64,000 bases of DNA from Amaricoccus macauensis (GTDB taxonomy: Bacteria; Pseudomonadota; Alphaproteobacteria; Rhodobacterales; Rhodobacteraceae). Position 1 is the stretch's first letter. Every line of letters starts with the position of its first letter. A program made the position numbers and the translations under genes. The stretch covers positions 372,001-436,000 of the forward strand of contig NZ_JACHFM010000003.1 in NCBI RefSeq assembly GCF_014201905.1. Reading direction: 5' to 3'. The notes beneath the pieces are model-generated. The model saw only the letters and a program-made list of their open reading frames with translations. It had not been told where the DNA came from and ran no database searches. This document shows positions 27,830-38,947 of the stretch, piece after piece.

Positions 27830-28179
27830 ATGACGTCGGGCGCGATGGTTTGGGGGGCGCGGCCCCCGGGGCCTGTCATGGTTAACGGCGAAGCGCCCCA
27901 TGACCGACTCTGCCCGCGGGTGCGAGGGCCGGCAATACCGACCATTCCAGAAGGTTAACGCGACGGCCGACGCAGTCGGAAGCATCACGTCCACGGCGCC
28001 TCCCGCCGGTGGTTCATGATGCGCTGACCCGCAAGGGCGCGGCGGCGCAAAGCGCCTTCGAGGGAAGCCGTTCGAGCCCACGCCTTCAATCGAGCGCCCT
28101 CGCAGGAGTCCCACCTGGCAGTGAGCGCCAAGCGCGCCCTCTGACGTCGGTGCCCCCCGGGCCGGCGCGCTCAGGCCGC
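27830..28179. other. Intergenic region after fpr
   Basis: These 350 bases lie between the fpr stop and the zapE stop, so the genes converge. No gene was recognised. GGGGGC-GCG-GCCCCC at 27852-27867 can fold into a short hairpin without a T-run and may end fpr transcription. Confidence 0.45.
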
Positions 28180-29295
28180 CTAGCGTGGCGGCCAGTCGGC
28201 GCTGCGCATCTCGTGAAGCCTCGAGGCGGTGCGCTCGAACTCGAAGGCGCCCGCGCCCTCGAGATAGAGCGCATCGGGCTCCGCCTCGGCCGAGACGATC
28301 AGCCGGACCTTGCCCTCGTAGAGCGCGTCGACCAGCGTCACGAAGCGCTTCGCCTCGTTGTTGCGGGCGCGCGACAGGGTCGGCACGTCGTCGAGGATCA
28401 GCACATCCACCGCTTCGGCGAGGGCGAGATAGTCCGCCGGCCCGAGCGGCTTGCCGCAGAGATCGGTGAAGCTCGCGCGACCGACGCCATTGCGGAACGC
28501 GGGCAGGGTCACGGTGCGGCCCTGCACGGTAAGATCGAGCGGGTGGCCGGGGCCGCCGGCGAGGCTCTGCCACGCATCGTCGAGCGCCTTCGTGGCGGCC
28601 GGCCCGAGCGGTGCGTAGTAGACCGGCGCGCCGCTCAGGCGGTCGAGCCTGTGGTCGACGCTGCTGGCGAGTTCGTGGACTTCGAGGCGTTCCTTGATGA
28701 GCGCAATGAACGGCAGGAACAGGTTGCGATTGAGCCCGTCCTTGTAGAGTTCGTCCGGCGCCCGGTTCGAGGTGGTGACGATCACCGTGCCGCGCTCGAA
28801 CAGCCGCTCGAAGAGCCGGCCGACCAGCATGGCGTCGGTGATGTCGGTGATCTGCATCTCGTCGAAACAAAGGAGCGTCGCGCTGTCGGCGATGGCGTCC
28901 GCCACGGGCCGCACCGGGTCGGTGACGCCGGTGGCGCGGGCGGCGGCGATGCCCTTGTGGACTTCCTGCATGAAGGCGTGGAAGTGCACGCGGCGTTTCG
29001 GGCTGACCGGCGCGGTCTCGAAGAACAGGTCCATGAGCATGGACTTGCCGCGGCCGACGCCGCCGTAGAGGTAGAGGCCGGGGACGACCTTTTCCTCGAT
29101 CCGCTCCCGGCCCCAGCCGAAGAGGCCGAGGCCGACGCGCTTCGGCTTTGCCGGGTTGTAGTCCGCGAGGCGCATCCAGAGGAGCTGAAGTTTCTCGACC
29201 GCGAGCCGCTGGGCGGGATCGGCCTCGATGGTGCCGTCGGCGACGCGCTGGCGGTAGAGCGCCATGGGGCCGCTCTTGCCCGGATCGGCGCTCAT
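28180..29295 (-). CDS. zapE: Cell division ATPase ZapE (AFG1-like)
   Basis: This 371-residue P-loop ATPase belongs to the ZapE/AFG1 family, which in Escherichia coli acts at the Z ring. Walker A is GGVGRGKS at 78-85, Walker B is LLCFDEMQ, and VTTSNRAPDELYKDGL is a family hallmark. The N-terminal Y-x-x-R-V region (ALYRQRVADGTI) also fits. Its start overlaps the stop of the upstream editing protein by four bases, so the two are coupled. A role in division or mitochondrial-style quality control is known for the family only. Confidence 0.93.
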   Translation of the reverse strand: MSADPGKSGPMALYRQRVADGTIEADPAQRLAVEKLQLLWMRLADYNPAKPKRVGLGLFGWGRERIEEKVVPGLYLYGGVGRGKSMLMDLFFETAPVSPKRRVHFHAFMQEVHKGIAAARATGVTDPVRPVADAIADSATLLCFDEMQITDITDAMLVGRLFERLFERGTVIVTTSNRAPDELYKDGLNRNLFLPFIALIKERLEVHELASSVDHRLDRLSGAPVYYAPLGPAATKALDDAWQSLAGGPGHPLDLTVQGRTVTLPAFRNGVGRASFTDLCGKPLGPADYLALAEAVDVLILDDVPTLSRARNNEAKRFVTLVDALYEGKVRLIVSAEAEPDALYLEGAGAFEFERTASRLHEMRSADWPPR

Positions 29296-30005
29296 CCGGC
29301 GAAATGCAGCGAGACGCGGCGGTTTTCCCGGCCCTTCTTCTCGATCTTGCCGAGGCGGAGCGGGCCGATCTCGCCGGTCGAGGCCACGTGCGTGCCGCCG
29401 CAGGGCTGGAGGTCGAGGGGGTCAGGGCCGCCGATGCGCACGAGGCGCACACGACCCTGTCCGACAGGCGGCTTCACCTTCATGGTCTTTACCATCTCCG
29501 GTCTGGCGGCGAGCTCGTCCTCGCCGATCCACTCGGCGCTGACCGGGAAGTCCGCGGCCACGTGTGCGTTGAGTGCGGCCTCGATCGCCGGCAGGTCGTC
29601 CGGCGGTTCGGGCATGTCGAAGTCGAGCCGGCCCTTTTCCTCGCCGATCTGCCCGCCGGTGACGCCGTAGGGCAGCACCACCGAGAGCAGGTGCAGCGCG
29701 GTGTGCATCCGCATCAGCCGGTGGCGGCGGTCCCAGTCGAGCGCGAGGCTGACGCGGGTGCCGGGCGGGGGTGGGGCCCCGTCGAGGCGATGAAGGATGC
29801 GGGTGCGGTCGCCGTCCGGGTGGACGGTGTCGGTGACGAGGGCGCTGCCGCCGTCCCAGTTCAGTTTGCCGCTGTCACCGGGCTGTCCGCCGGAGGCAGC
29901 GTAGAAGATCGTCCGGTCGAACTCGACACCGTCTTCAGTGACGGCGGTCACGGTCGCGTCGGTCTCGGCGAGATAGGCATCGTCGCGGTAGAGAAGCTCG
30001 GTCAT
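29292..30005 (-). CDS. Alanyl-tRNA editing protein (AlaX-like)
   Basis: This 237-residue protein resembles the free-standing editing domain of alanyl-tRNA synthetase, which removes serine or glycine from mischarged tRNA(Ala). The zinc site is intact: H101-x3-H105 (MHTALHLL) and C202-x3-H206 (PCGGTHVAS). The N-terminal FYAASGGQPGDSG also matches. It is transcribed before zapE with a four-base overlap. It may support accurate translation; substrate specificity is inferred from the family. Confidence 0.9.
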   Translation of the reverse strand: MTELLYRDDAYLAETDATVTAVTEDGVEFDRTIFYAASGGQPGDSGKLNWDGGSALVTDTVHPDGDRTRILHRLDGAPPPPGTRVSLALDWDRRHRLMRMHTALHLLSVVLPYGVTGGQIGEEKGRLDFDMPEPPDDLPAIEAALNAHVAADFPVSAEWIGEDELAARPEMVKTMKVKPPVGQGRVRLVRIGGPDPLDLQPCGGTHVASTGEIGPLRLGKIEKKGRENRRVSLHFAG

Positions 30006-30081
30006 GACCCGTTCCTAGCAGGTGCGCGTGGCGGGTCAACGCCGGTGCGGGGGCTGTCGGGGGGACTGGCCGCGCGGCCGG

Positions 30082-30594
30082 TCACTCCGGGTCGCGCGGG
30101 GCGGCGCCGTTGTGGACGAGCTCGGCGTGCAGCTCGGCCGCCCGCTCTTCGTAGACATTCGAGCCGACCCATTCCGCGAGGATGTCGAGGGCGTCGCGGA
30201 AGGCGCGTTCCTGCTCGGGAGAGAGCGGCGAAAGGATGAGCTGCTCGTAGGCGATGGTGATGGCCTGGGCACTGGCGCGCTTGCTCTGGCCTAGTTCCGT
30301 CGCGTGCAGCTCGTAGCGTCGGGCGTCGTCGGGCGCGCCGCGGCGTTCGATCAGGCCCTGCTTCAGGAGGCTCTGGATCAGACGCGACACGAGGCTCCGG
30401 TCGAGGCGGGTGGCGCGCACGATGTCGGCGAACCCGATGCCCGGGTAGTCGTCGATGATGCGCAGGACCCGCACCTCGCGAATCGATCCGCCGATCAGCT
30501 CGCTGAACGCAACCTCGCCGGTCTCGATCGCGGCCTCGGCAAGCACGTTCAGCCGGTAGGTGATGAAGTCGCTGAAGAAGATTTTCGCGTTCAA
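30082..30594 (-). CDS. MarR-family transcription regulator
   Basis: This 170-residue protein has a winged helix-turn-helix of the MarR family. FADIVRATRLDRSLVSRLIQ forms the DNA-binding region and IERRGAPDDARRYELH the wing. MarR proteins are usually repressors released by small aromatic ligands. The start appears to be TTG at 30594, with no good alternative before the conserved region. It diverges from an amidohydrolase and transporter pair across a gap of 175 bases containing inverted repeats, so it probably controls that pair. Confidence 0.87.
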   Translation of the reverse strand: MNAKIFFSDFITYRLNVLAEAAIETGEVAFSELIGGSIREVRVLRIIDDYPGIGFADIVRATRLDRSLVSRLIQSLLKQGLIERRGAPDDARRYELHATELGQSKRASAQAITIAYEQLILSPLSPEQERAFRDALDILAEWVGSNVYEERAAELHAELVHNGAAPRDPE

Positions 30595-30676
30595 GGGTCT
30601 GACCCCGTCCGATCGTTGAGATTTTTCCGTCGTGCCCGTCCGTGGGGCGGGTCGCTGTTGCGATTATCGTTGACAG

Positions 30677-30733
30677 AGATAGTCAGTGCGCACAATGGTT
30701 TCACCATAAGACTATCTTAGAAAGATACTGTCT
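30677..30733. promoter_or_regulatory. Candidate MarR operators between the regulator and amidohydrolase genes
   Basis: AGATAGTC (30677-30684) is the exact reverse complement of GACTATCT (30710-30717), and ATGGT-TTC-ACCAT lies between them. A second near-palindrome follows: AGACTATCTT (30709-30718) faces AGATACTGTCT (30723-30733). The stretch is AT-rich for this genome and sits 37-93 bases before the amidohydrolase start. Control by the divergent MarR protein is inferred. Confidence 0.55.
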
Positions 30734-30769
30734 GCATCCCGTTTTCAGACTTTCTCAAAAGGGTGATCC

Positions 30770-31921
30770 ATGCCGATACACGCCGAGTTTCTCGACGCCG
30801 CGCCGCTATTGTCCGAGTGGCGCCGCACCATTCATGCCAACCCGGAAGCCGGCTTCGAGGAGGTCGAGACCGCGCGGTTCGTGGCGGAAAAGCTCACGGC
30901 CTGGGGCATCGAGGTCCATGAGGGGATCGGCGGCACCGGCGTCGTCGGAGTGATCCGGGGCGACCGGCCGGGGCCGATGATCGGGCTCCGGGCCGAACTC
31001 GACGCGCTGGTGATGCGCGAGGAGGGCGACGTGCCGCACCGTTCGCGCCGGCCGGACCGCTTCCACGGCTGCGGCCACGACGGCCACACCACGATGCTGC
31101 TCGGCGCAGCGCAGTATCTCGCGGCGCACCGGACCTTCGCGGGGACTGTCGTGCTGGTCTTCCAGCCGGCGGAGGAGACGCTGCGGGGTGTCGCGGCGAT
31201 GCTCGCCGACGGGCTGCTGGAGCGCTTCCCGATCGAGGAGGTCTATGCCCTGCACAACATGCCGTCGCTGCCCAAGGGCACGATCAGCGTTCGAAAGGGT
31301 GCGATCCTCTCGGCGTGCGACGCCTTCAACATCACCATCCGCGGCGTCGGGGGACATGGCGCAGCGCCGCAGGACTGCATCGACCCGATCGTCGTCGGGG
31401 CGGCGCTCGTGCAGGGCCTGCAGACCATCGTCAGCCGCTCGATCGATCCGCTGGAGACCGCGGTGATCTCGGCAGGGATGTTTCAGGCCGGCACCAGCCC
31501 CAACGTGATCCCGGGTGAAGCGACGATCGCCGGCACCATCCGCACGTTCTCGCCGGCAGTGCGCGACACCACGGTCACCCGGATGCGCGCCATCTGCGAC
31601 GGCATCGCGTTGCAGTACGGAGCCAGCATCACCTGTGAGGTCGATGGCCGCTGCCCACCCACAGTGAACGACCCGCGCGCCGTTGCCATCGTCGTCAGCG
31701 CCGCCACCGACGTGATCGGTGCCGAACGGGTCAATGGCGACGTGGCGCCCGCCATGCCGTCGGAGGACTTCTCGTTCCTCCTCGCGCGCCTGCCCGGAGC
31801 CTTCGCGTTCCTCGGACAGGACGGCGCCATGTGCCACCATCCCGAATTCGACTTTGACGACACGATCGCGCCGATCGGCGCCAGCGTCTTCGTTCGCATC
31901 GTCGAGCTTCGCCTCGCCTGA
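30770..31921 (+). CDS. M20-family amidohydrolase (hippurate-hydrolase-like)
   Basis: This 383-residue metal-dependent enzyme belongs to the M20D amidohydrolases, which split N-acyl amino acids or related amides. The metal-binding cluster H99-G-C-G-H103-D-G-H106 is intact, and FQPAEETLRGVAAM supplies the catalytic glutamates. GGHGAAPQDCIDP marks the dimerisation domain. It is followed after 88 bases by an MHS transporter, which probably imports the substrate or its product. Both are likely under the divergent MarR regulator. Confidence 0.92.
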   Translation: MPIHAEFLDAAPLLSEWRRTIHANPEAGFEEVETARFVAEKLTAWGIEVHEGIGGTGVVGVIRGDRPGPMIGLRAELDALVMREEGDVPHRSRRPDRFHGCGHDGHTTMLLGAAQYLAAHRTFAGTVVLVFQPAEETLRGVAAMLADGLLERFPIEEVYALHNMPSLPKGTISVRKGAILSACDAFNITIRGVGGHGAAPQDCIDPIVVGAALVQGLQTIVSRSIDPLETAVISAGMFQAGTSPNVIPGEATIAGTIRTFSPAVRDTTVTRMRAICDGIALQYGASITCEVDGRCPPTVNDPRAVAIVVSAATDVIGAERVNGDVAPAMPSEDFSFLLARLPGAFAFLGQDGAMCHHPEFDFDDTIAPIGASVFVRIVELRLA

Positions 31922-32009
31922 CCAACCTTCACCAAGCCCGCGGGGATGTGACCGCGCGGTCTTGACTGACAGACGTGCCTGCACCCCACCTCTTCATTGG
32001 AGATTGCAC

Positions 32010-33326
32010 ATGAATGCCACGCCTGCCCCTGCCGAAATCCGTCCCGAGGAGCGCCGCCGAGCGGTGATCGCCTCGGTCATCGGCAACGCCTTCGAATGGT
32101 TTGACTTCGCGATCTACGGCATGTTCGCCGTGATCATCTCGCACCACTTCTTCCCCGCCGAGAACGACGTGAGTTCGCTCATGGCAGGCGTCGCGGCCTT
32201 TGGTGTCGCGTTCTTCTTCCGGCCGCTCGGCGGCATCTTCTGGGGCCTTTTCGCCGACCGGAAGGGGCGCAAGGCCGCGCTCTCGGCGATCATGGTCATG
32301 ATGGCCTTCTCGACCGCGGCCATCGGTCTGCTGCCGACCTATGCGTCCATCGGCATCGCTGCGCCGGTCCTGATGGTGCTCGCTCGCATCGCTCAGGGCT
32401 TTTCCGTCGGTGGTGAGTTCGCCGGTGCTACCTCAATGCTGATTGAGTTTGCCCCGAAGCACCGCAAGGGCTTCTACGGATCGTGGCAGATGTTCTCCCA
32501 GGCGCTGGCCTTCGGCATCGGCTCGCTCGTGGCCTGGGGCCTGACCGCCAGCATGAGCGCCGAGGCGCTGCAGAGCTGGGGCTGGCGCCTGCCGTTCATC
32601 CTCGGCGTCCTCATTGGGCCGGTCGGTTTCTACATCCGTCAGCGCGTCAACGAGTCGCCCGAGTTCGCCGCCCTCGCCGAGCGTGCCGAGTCCGCGCCGC
32701 GCTCGCCGCTCGTGGAAACCCTGAAGAACTACCCGCGCGAGATGCTCTCCGGCCTCGGCCTCTCCATCGTGGGCACCGTCTCGGCCTATGTGATCGTCTT
32801 CTATCTGCCGATCTTTGCCGTGAAGCAGCTCGGCATGCCCATGGGCACGGCGCAGCTCAGCACGCTGATCGCGACGATCGTCATCCTGGTTTTCTGCCCG
32901 ATCGCCGGCCACGTCTCGGACAAGCTCGGCCGCAAGGCGGTCTTCTTCCCGGCGATCGTCGTCTACGGCCTGCTTGCCGTCCCGCTCTTCACGAACTTCA
33001 TCGCCGCCCCGTCGTTTGGCGCGATGCTCCTGACCCAGTGCCTCATCGGTGTCACCATGGGCTTCATCTGGGGACCGACGCCGGCGGCGCTCGCCGAGGT
33101 CTTCCCCGTGCGGATCCGGTCCACCGGCGTCTCGCTCGCCTACAATCTCGCGGTGCTGGTGTTCGGCGGGCTCGCGCCGCTCGTCCTCACCTGGCTGATC
33201 GCGAAGACCGGAAGCCCGATGGTTCCTGCCTACTACCTCGCGTTCAGTGCCCTTATCGGCATCGGCGGCTGCCTCCTGCTGCGCAAACCGCAGCCCGAGG
33301 CCCGGCAGACCCTCGCCAACGCCTGA
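32010..33326 (+). CDS. MHS-family MFS transporter
   Basis: This 438-residue transporter has twelve predicted helices and the MHS pattern GNAFEWFDFAIYGMF near the start. The loop motif LFADRKGRKAAL and RIAQGFSVGGEFAGA are also typical. It resembles proline/betaine or dicarboxylate carriers of the family, but substrate is not clear. The ATG at 32010 was chosen at the start of homology, although the frame is open further upstream. It lies just downstream of the M20 amidohydrolase and is probably co-expressed with it. A strong hairpin follows its stop. Confidence 0.9.
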   Translation: MNATPAPAEIRPEERRRAVIASVIGNAFEWFDFAIYGMFAVIISHHFFPAENDVSSLMAGVAAFGVAFFFRPLGGIFWGLFADRKGRKAALSAIMVMMAFSTAAIGLLPTYASIGIAAPVLMVLARIAQGFSVGGEFAGATSMLIEFAPKHRKGFYGSWQMFSQALAFGIGSLVAWGLTASMSAEALQSWGWRLPFILGVLIGPVGFYIRQRVNESPEFAALAERAESAPRSPLVETLKNYPREMLSGLGLSIVGTVSAYVIVFYLPIFAVKQLGMPMGTAQLSTLIATIVILVFCPIAGHVSDKLGRKAVFFPAIVVYGLLAVPLFTNFIAAPSFGAMLLTQCLIGVTMGFIWGPTPAALAEVFPVRIRSTGVSLAYNLAVLVFGGLAPLVLTWLIAKTGSPMVPAYYLAFSALIGIGGCLLLRKPQPEARQTLANA

Positions 33327-33356
33327 CCGGCGAGCCGGCTACACGGACCGGTACAA

Positions 33357-33384
33357 CCGCGCGCGGGGCTTGCCCCGCGCGCGG
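33357..33384 (+). terminator. Strong hairpin after the MHS transporter
   Basis: A perfect 12-bp stem (CCGCGCGCGGGG pairing with CCCCGCGCGCGG) closed by a CTTG tetraloop lies 30 bases after the transporter stop. No T-run follows, so it may terminate poorly on its own or protect the 3' end. Confidence 0.6.
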
Positions 33385-33449
33385 ACGAGCCTTGCCACGC
33401 CCCAAAAGCCGCGTCACCTAGGCGCAGGAGTCTGGACGGAGGGCAGGGG

Positions 33450-34529
33450 ATGGCGGTCAGCGCTCGCCGGCAAGCGCAGTTCTGGGGGATCGGCTTCGTC
33501 GTCCTGGCGCTGGTGCTCTGGCTGCTCGGCACCACCCTCCTGCCGTTCCTGCTCGGCGCCGGGCTCGCCTACTTCCTCGACCCGGTCGCCGACCGGCTCG
33601 AGCGCGCGGGCCTCAGCCGGCTGATCGCGACCTCGGTCATCGCCTTCAGCGTGGTTGTCGCCTTCGCCGCCGTCCTGCTGTTCGCGGTGCCGGCCCTCAT
33701 CGAGCAGGTGCAGGGCCTTGTCACGGCGCTTCCGACCTTCATTGATCAACTGACCGGCATTCTCGGCCGGCGCTATCCGGAGATTTTCGGCGAGCACTCG
33801 CTCATCATGCGCAATCTCGGCGAGATCGAGGTGGCGTTGCGCGACAACGGCATGACGGTGCTCAATCAGCTGCTGGCGGGCTCGCTCGAGGTCCTGAACT
33901 TCATCTTCCTGCTGGTGATCGCGCCGGTCGTTGCGTTCTATCTGCTGCTTGACTGGGACCGGATGGTCGCCCGGGTCAATGCGATCCTGCCGCGCGCCCA
34001 CGCGCCGACGATCCGCCGGCTCGCCCGCGAGATCGACTCGGTGCTGGCGGGGTTCGTGCGCGGTCAGCTCACGGTCTGCCTGATCCTCGGGACGTGCTAT
34101 GCGCTGGCGCTCATGACGATCGGGCTGCAGTTCGGCTTCCTGATCGGCATGACCGCCGGGCTGATCGCATTCATCCCCTACGTCGGGTCGGTGGTCGGGC
34201 TGACGCTGTCGGTCGGGATCGCGCTCTTCCAGTTCTGGGACGCGAAGATCTGGATCGTCGTCACCCTCGGCGTGTTTCTCTTCGGGCAATTCGTCGAGGG
34301 CAACGTCCTGCAACCGAAGCTGATCGGCAAGTCGGTCGGGCTGCATCCGGTGTGGCTGCTCCTCGCGCTGTCGGTGTTCGGCACGCTTTTCGGCTTTGCG
34401 GGCCTTCTGGTCGCGGTGCCGGTCGCGGCGGCGCTCGGGGTCATCGGGCGCTTCGGGCTGGAGCGCTACATGGCGAGCCCGATCTACACCGGGCGCGCCA
34501 GGGCACTGAGCGAGGACGAGGAGACGTGA
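33450..34529 (+). CDS. AI-2E/PerM-family transporter
   Basis: This 359-residue inner-membrane protein belongs to the AI-2E (PerM) family, with about eight helices in two blocks around a large soluble loop. Family features are LGAGLAYFLDPVADRLE near the start and GNVLQPKLIGKSVGLHP in the second half. Some members export autoinducer-2, others move ions; the role here is unknown. Its stop overlaps the GTG start of hdaA. PerM next to an Hda-type gene is a familiar alphaproteobacterial arrangement. Confidence 0.88.
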   Translation: MAVSARRQAQFWGIGFVVLALVLWLLGTTLLPFLLGAGLAYFLDPVADRLERAGLSRLIATSVIAFSVVVAFAAVLLFAVPALIEQVQGLVTALPTFIDQLTGILGRRYPEIFGEHSLIMRNLGEIEVALRDNGMTVLNQLLAGSLEVLNFIFLLVIAPVVAFYLLLDWDRMVARVNAILPRAHAPTIRRLAREIDSVLAGFVRGQLTVCLILGTCYALALMTIGLQFGFLIGMTAGLIAFIPYVGSVVGLTLSVGIALFQFWDAKIWIVVTLGVFLFGQFVEGNVLQPKLIGKSVGLHPVWLLLALSVFGTLFGFAGLLVAVPVAAALGVIGRFGLERYMASPIYTGRARALSEDEET

Positions 34530-35215
34530 CGCTGGCGGCGCCGCGCCAGCTTGTTCTCGACCTCGCGGCGCGGCCCGCGCTCGGGCGGTCGGACTTCTTC
34601 GTGTCGCCGGCGAACGCACTGGCGCTGGCGCAGGTCGATGCCTGGCCCGCGTGGCCCGGGCGTCGGCTCGCCGTCGCGGGGCCGGAGGGGAGCGGCAAGA
34701 CCCATCTCGCCCACGTCTGGGCGGCGCGGTCCGGCGCGCGGATGCTCGGGGCGGAGGAACTGCCGGGGCTCGATCTCGGCGCGGTGCCGGACGATGCGGC
34801 CTTCGCGGTCGAGGACGCGGACGGCCTCTGGGGGGCGGCGGCGGAGGAGACGCTGTTTCACCTCTGCAACCGGCTCGCCGCGCGTGGCAGTCTGCTCGTC
34901 ACCGGGCGCGAGGCGCCGGCGCGCTGGCCGCTGCGGCTGCCCGATCTCGCGAGCCGCCTCGCGGTGGCGCCGGTCGCGCGGCTCGAGTTGCCCGACGACG
35001 ATCTGCTCGCGGCGGTGCTGGCGAAGCTCTTCGCCGACCGGCAGCTCATTGTCGCGGCGGAGGTCGTGCGCTATCTCGCGCTCCGGATCGACCGCGCCTT
35101 GCCGGCGGCCGAGCGGGTGGTGGCGGCGATCGACCGTGCCGGTCTCGCGGAGCGCCGGCCCGTCAGTCTTCGGCTCGCGGGGGAGGTGCTGGCGGCCGAG
35201 GGGGGCGCTGCATGA
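34526..35215 (+). CDS. hdaA: DnaA regulatory inactivator homologue HdaA
   Basis: This 229-residue protein resembles the AAA+ part of DnaA and matches HdaA, which with the beta clamp promotes ATP hydrolysis by DnaA after initiation. Its N-terminus (APRQLVLDL) contains a clamp-binding-like QLVLDL motif. Walker A is GPEGSGKT at 52-59. There is no DNA-binding domain IV. The start is GTG, overlapping the perM stop, and the stop overlaps the next ATG, so the three genes are coupled. Confidence 0.87.
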   Translation: MTLAAPRQLVLDLAARPALGRSDFFVSPANALALAQVDAWPAWPGRRLAVAGPEGSGKTHLAHVWAARSGARMLGAEELPGLDLGAVPDDAAFAVEDADGLWGAAAEETLFHLCNRLAARGSLLVTGREAPARWPLRLPDLASRLAVAPVARLELPDDDLLAAVLAKLFADRQLIVAAEVVRYLALRIDRALPAAERVVAAIDRAGLAERRPVSLRLAGEVLAAEGGAA

Positions 35216-36438
35216 CCGAGCCGGCCGGGATCGCCAGGGACGAGCGGCTGCTCGCGCACCGGCCCTTCCTGCTCTACTTCCTCGGCCGCGGCTTCTCGCG
35301 CTTCGCCGCGCAGATGGCGACGGTGGCGCTCGGCTGGCAGGTCTATGAGCTGACCGGCTCGGCGTTTCATCTCGGGCTGATCGGCCTCGTGCAGTTCCTG
35401 CCGATGGCCGTGCTCGTCTTTGTCGCGGGCCATGCGGCCGACCGCTATGACCGCCAGCGCGTGGTGCAGATCTGTCAGATCGTGCAGGCCTGTGCGGCGG
35501 GCTATCTCTGGTGGGGCACGCTGAACGGCTGGATGACGGTGCCGGGGATCTATGGCGCCGTCGCGGTCTTCGGCATGGCGGGCGCCTTCGAGTCGCCGGC
35601 GACGGCGGCGCTGCTGACCGGTGTCGCGCCGCGCGGACAGTTCCAGCGGGCGGCGGCGCTCGCGACCGGCATGTTCCAGCTGGCGGTGATCGCGGGGCCG
35701 GCGATCGGCGGCTTCGCCTATGCGGCCGGGTCGGCGGTGCCTTACGGCATCATGGCGGTGTTCTGGATCCTCGGGAGCCTGCTCAACGGCGCGATCCGGC
35801 TGGACCGGCCGCCGGGTGTGCGGCCGGCGCCGCGGATCTCGGAGTTCTTTGCCGGGATCCGCTTCGTGCGCAGCGATCCGGCGATCCTCGGGACGATCTC
35901 GCTCGATCTCTTCGCGGTGCTGCTCGGCGGCGCGACGGCGCTGATGCCGATCTATGCGAGCGACATCCTGCACACCGGACCGTGGGGTCTCGGGATCCTG
36001 CGCGCCGCGCCGGCGGTGGGGGCGCTGGCGATGACCGTGCTGCTCGCCCGGCGCACGATCACGCGCCGGGTCGGCATGCGGATGTTGCAGGCGGTGCTGG
36101 TCTTCGGTCTCGCGACATTGGTCTTCGCGCTGTCGCGGGTGATGTGGCTCACGCTGGTGGCGCTCATCGTCATGGGGGCGGCCGACACGATCAGCGTGGT
36201 GATCCGCACCTCGCTCGTCCAGCTGCGCACGCCCGACGACATGCGTGGACGGGTGGGAGCGGTAAACTATCTCTTCGTCAATGCCTCGAACCAGCTTGGC
36301 GAGTTCGAGAGCGGCATGACGGCGGCGCTCTTCGGCACGGTGCCCGCGGCGGTGATCGGCGGTGCCGGGACGGTGCTGGTGGCGCTGGTCTGGATGCGGG
36401 TCTTTCCGTCGTTGCGCCGGGTGGAACGCCTTGAGTAG
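35212..36438 (+). CDS. MFS transporter, enterobactin-exporter (EntS)-like
   Basis: This 408-residue membrane protein is an MFS permease of the EntS/MFS_3 type. FLGRGFSRFAAQMATVALGW marks the first helix and AGHAADRYDRQRVVQ the loop 2-3. FESPATAALL and MRGRVGAVNYLFVNASNQLGE are also typical. It probably exports a small molecule. It overlaps hdaA by four bases, so it is translated from the same message, though no functional link is apparent. A 120-base gap separates it from ppk. Confidence 0.87.
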   Translation: MTEPAGIARDERLLAHRPFLLYFLGRGFSRFAAQMATVALGWQVYELTGSAFHLGLIGLVQFLPMAVLVFVAGHAADRYDRQRVVQICQIVQACAAGYLWWGTLNGWMTVPGIYGAVAVFGMAGAFESPATAALLTGVAPRGQFQRAAALATGMFQLAVIAGPAIGGFAYAAGSAVPYGIMAVFWILGSLLNGAIRLDRPPGVRPAPRISEFFAGIRFVRSDPAILGTISLDLFAVLLGGATALMPIYASDILHTGPWGLGILRAAPAVGALAMTVLLARRTITRRVGMRMLQAVLVFGLATLVFALSRVMWLTLVALIVMGAADTISVVIRTSLVQLRTPDDMRGRVGAVNYLFVNASNQLGEFESGMTAALFGTVPAAVIGGAGTVLVALVWMRVFPSLRRVERLE

Positions 36439-36558
36439 CTGATCACCCGATCGTTATTCGAGCATTCGGGCGATTGGCCGGCATCACGGCGATCCGACGG
36501 TTGCGCGGCCGCCGATGCGCCCTAAGATTGGCGTCAAACCGCCCGTGGAGACAAAGAA

Positions 36559-38796
<2,238 letters not shown>

Positions 38797-38799
38797 GAC

Positions 38800-38827
38800 T
38801 TGCCCGGGCCGAGGTTTGCCCGGGCCG
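38800..38827. repeat. Tandem repeat after ppk
   Basis: TTGCCCGGGCCG occurs twice with a 16-base period just after the ppk stop. Each copy contains the palindrome GCCCGGGC. It may form part of a 3' structure of the ppk message. Confidence 0.5.
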
Positions 38828-38947
38828 GAACCCGCCTCAGGCTGAGACCCGCTCAAGCCGGGCCCTGCGCGGCCGGAGACTTGTCGCGTGCCGCGTGCCT
38901 GCTTACCTCTCGGACCTTGCCGTGCCGTGTCAGGGGGAGAAACACGC

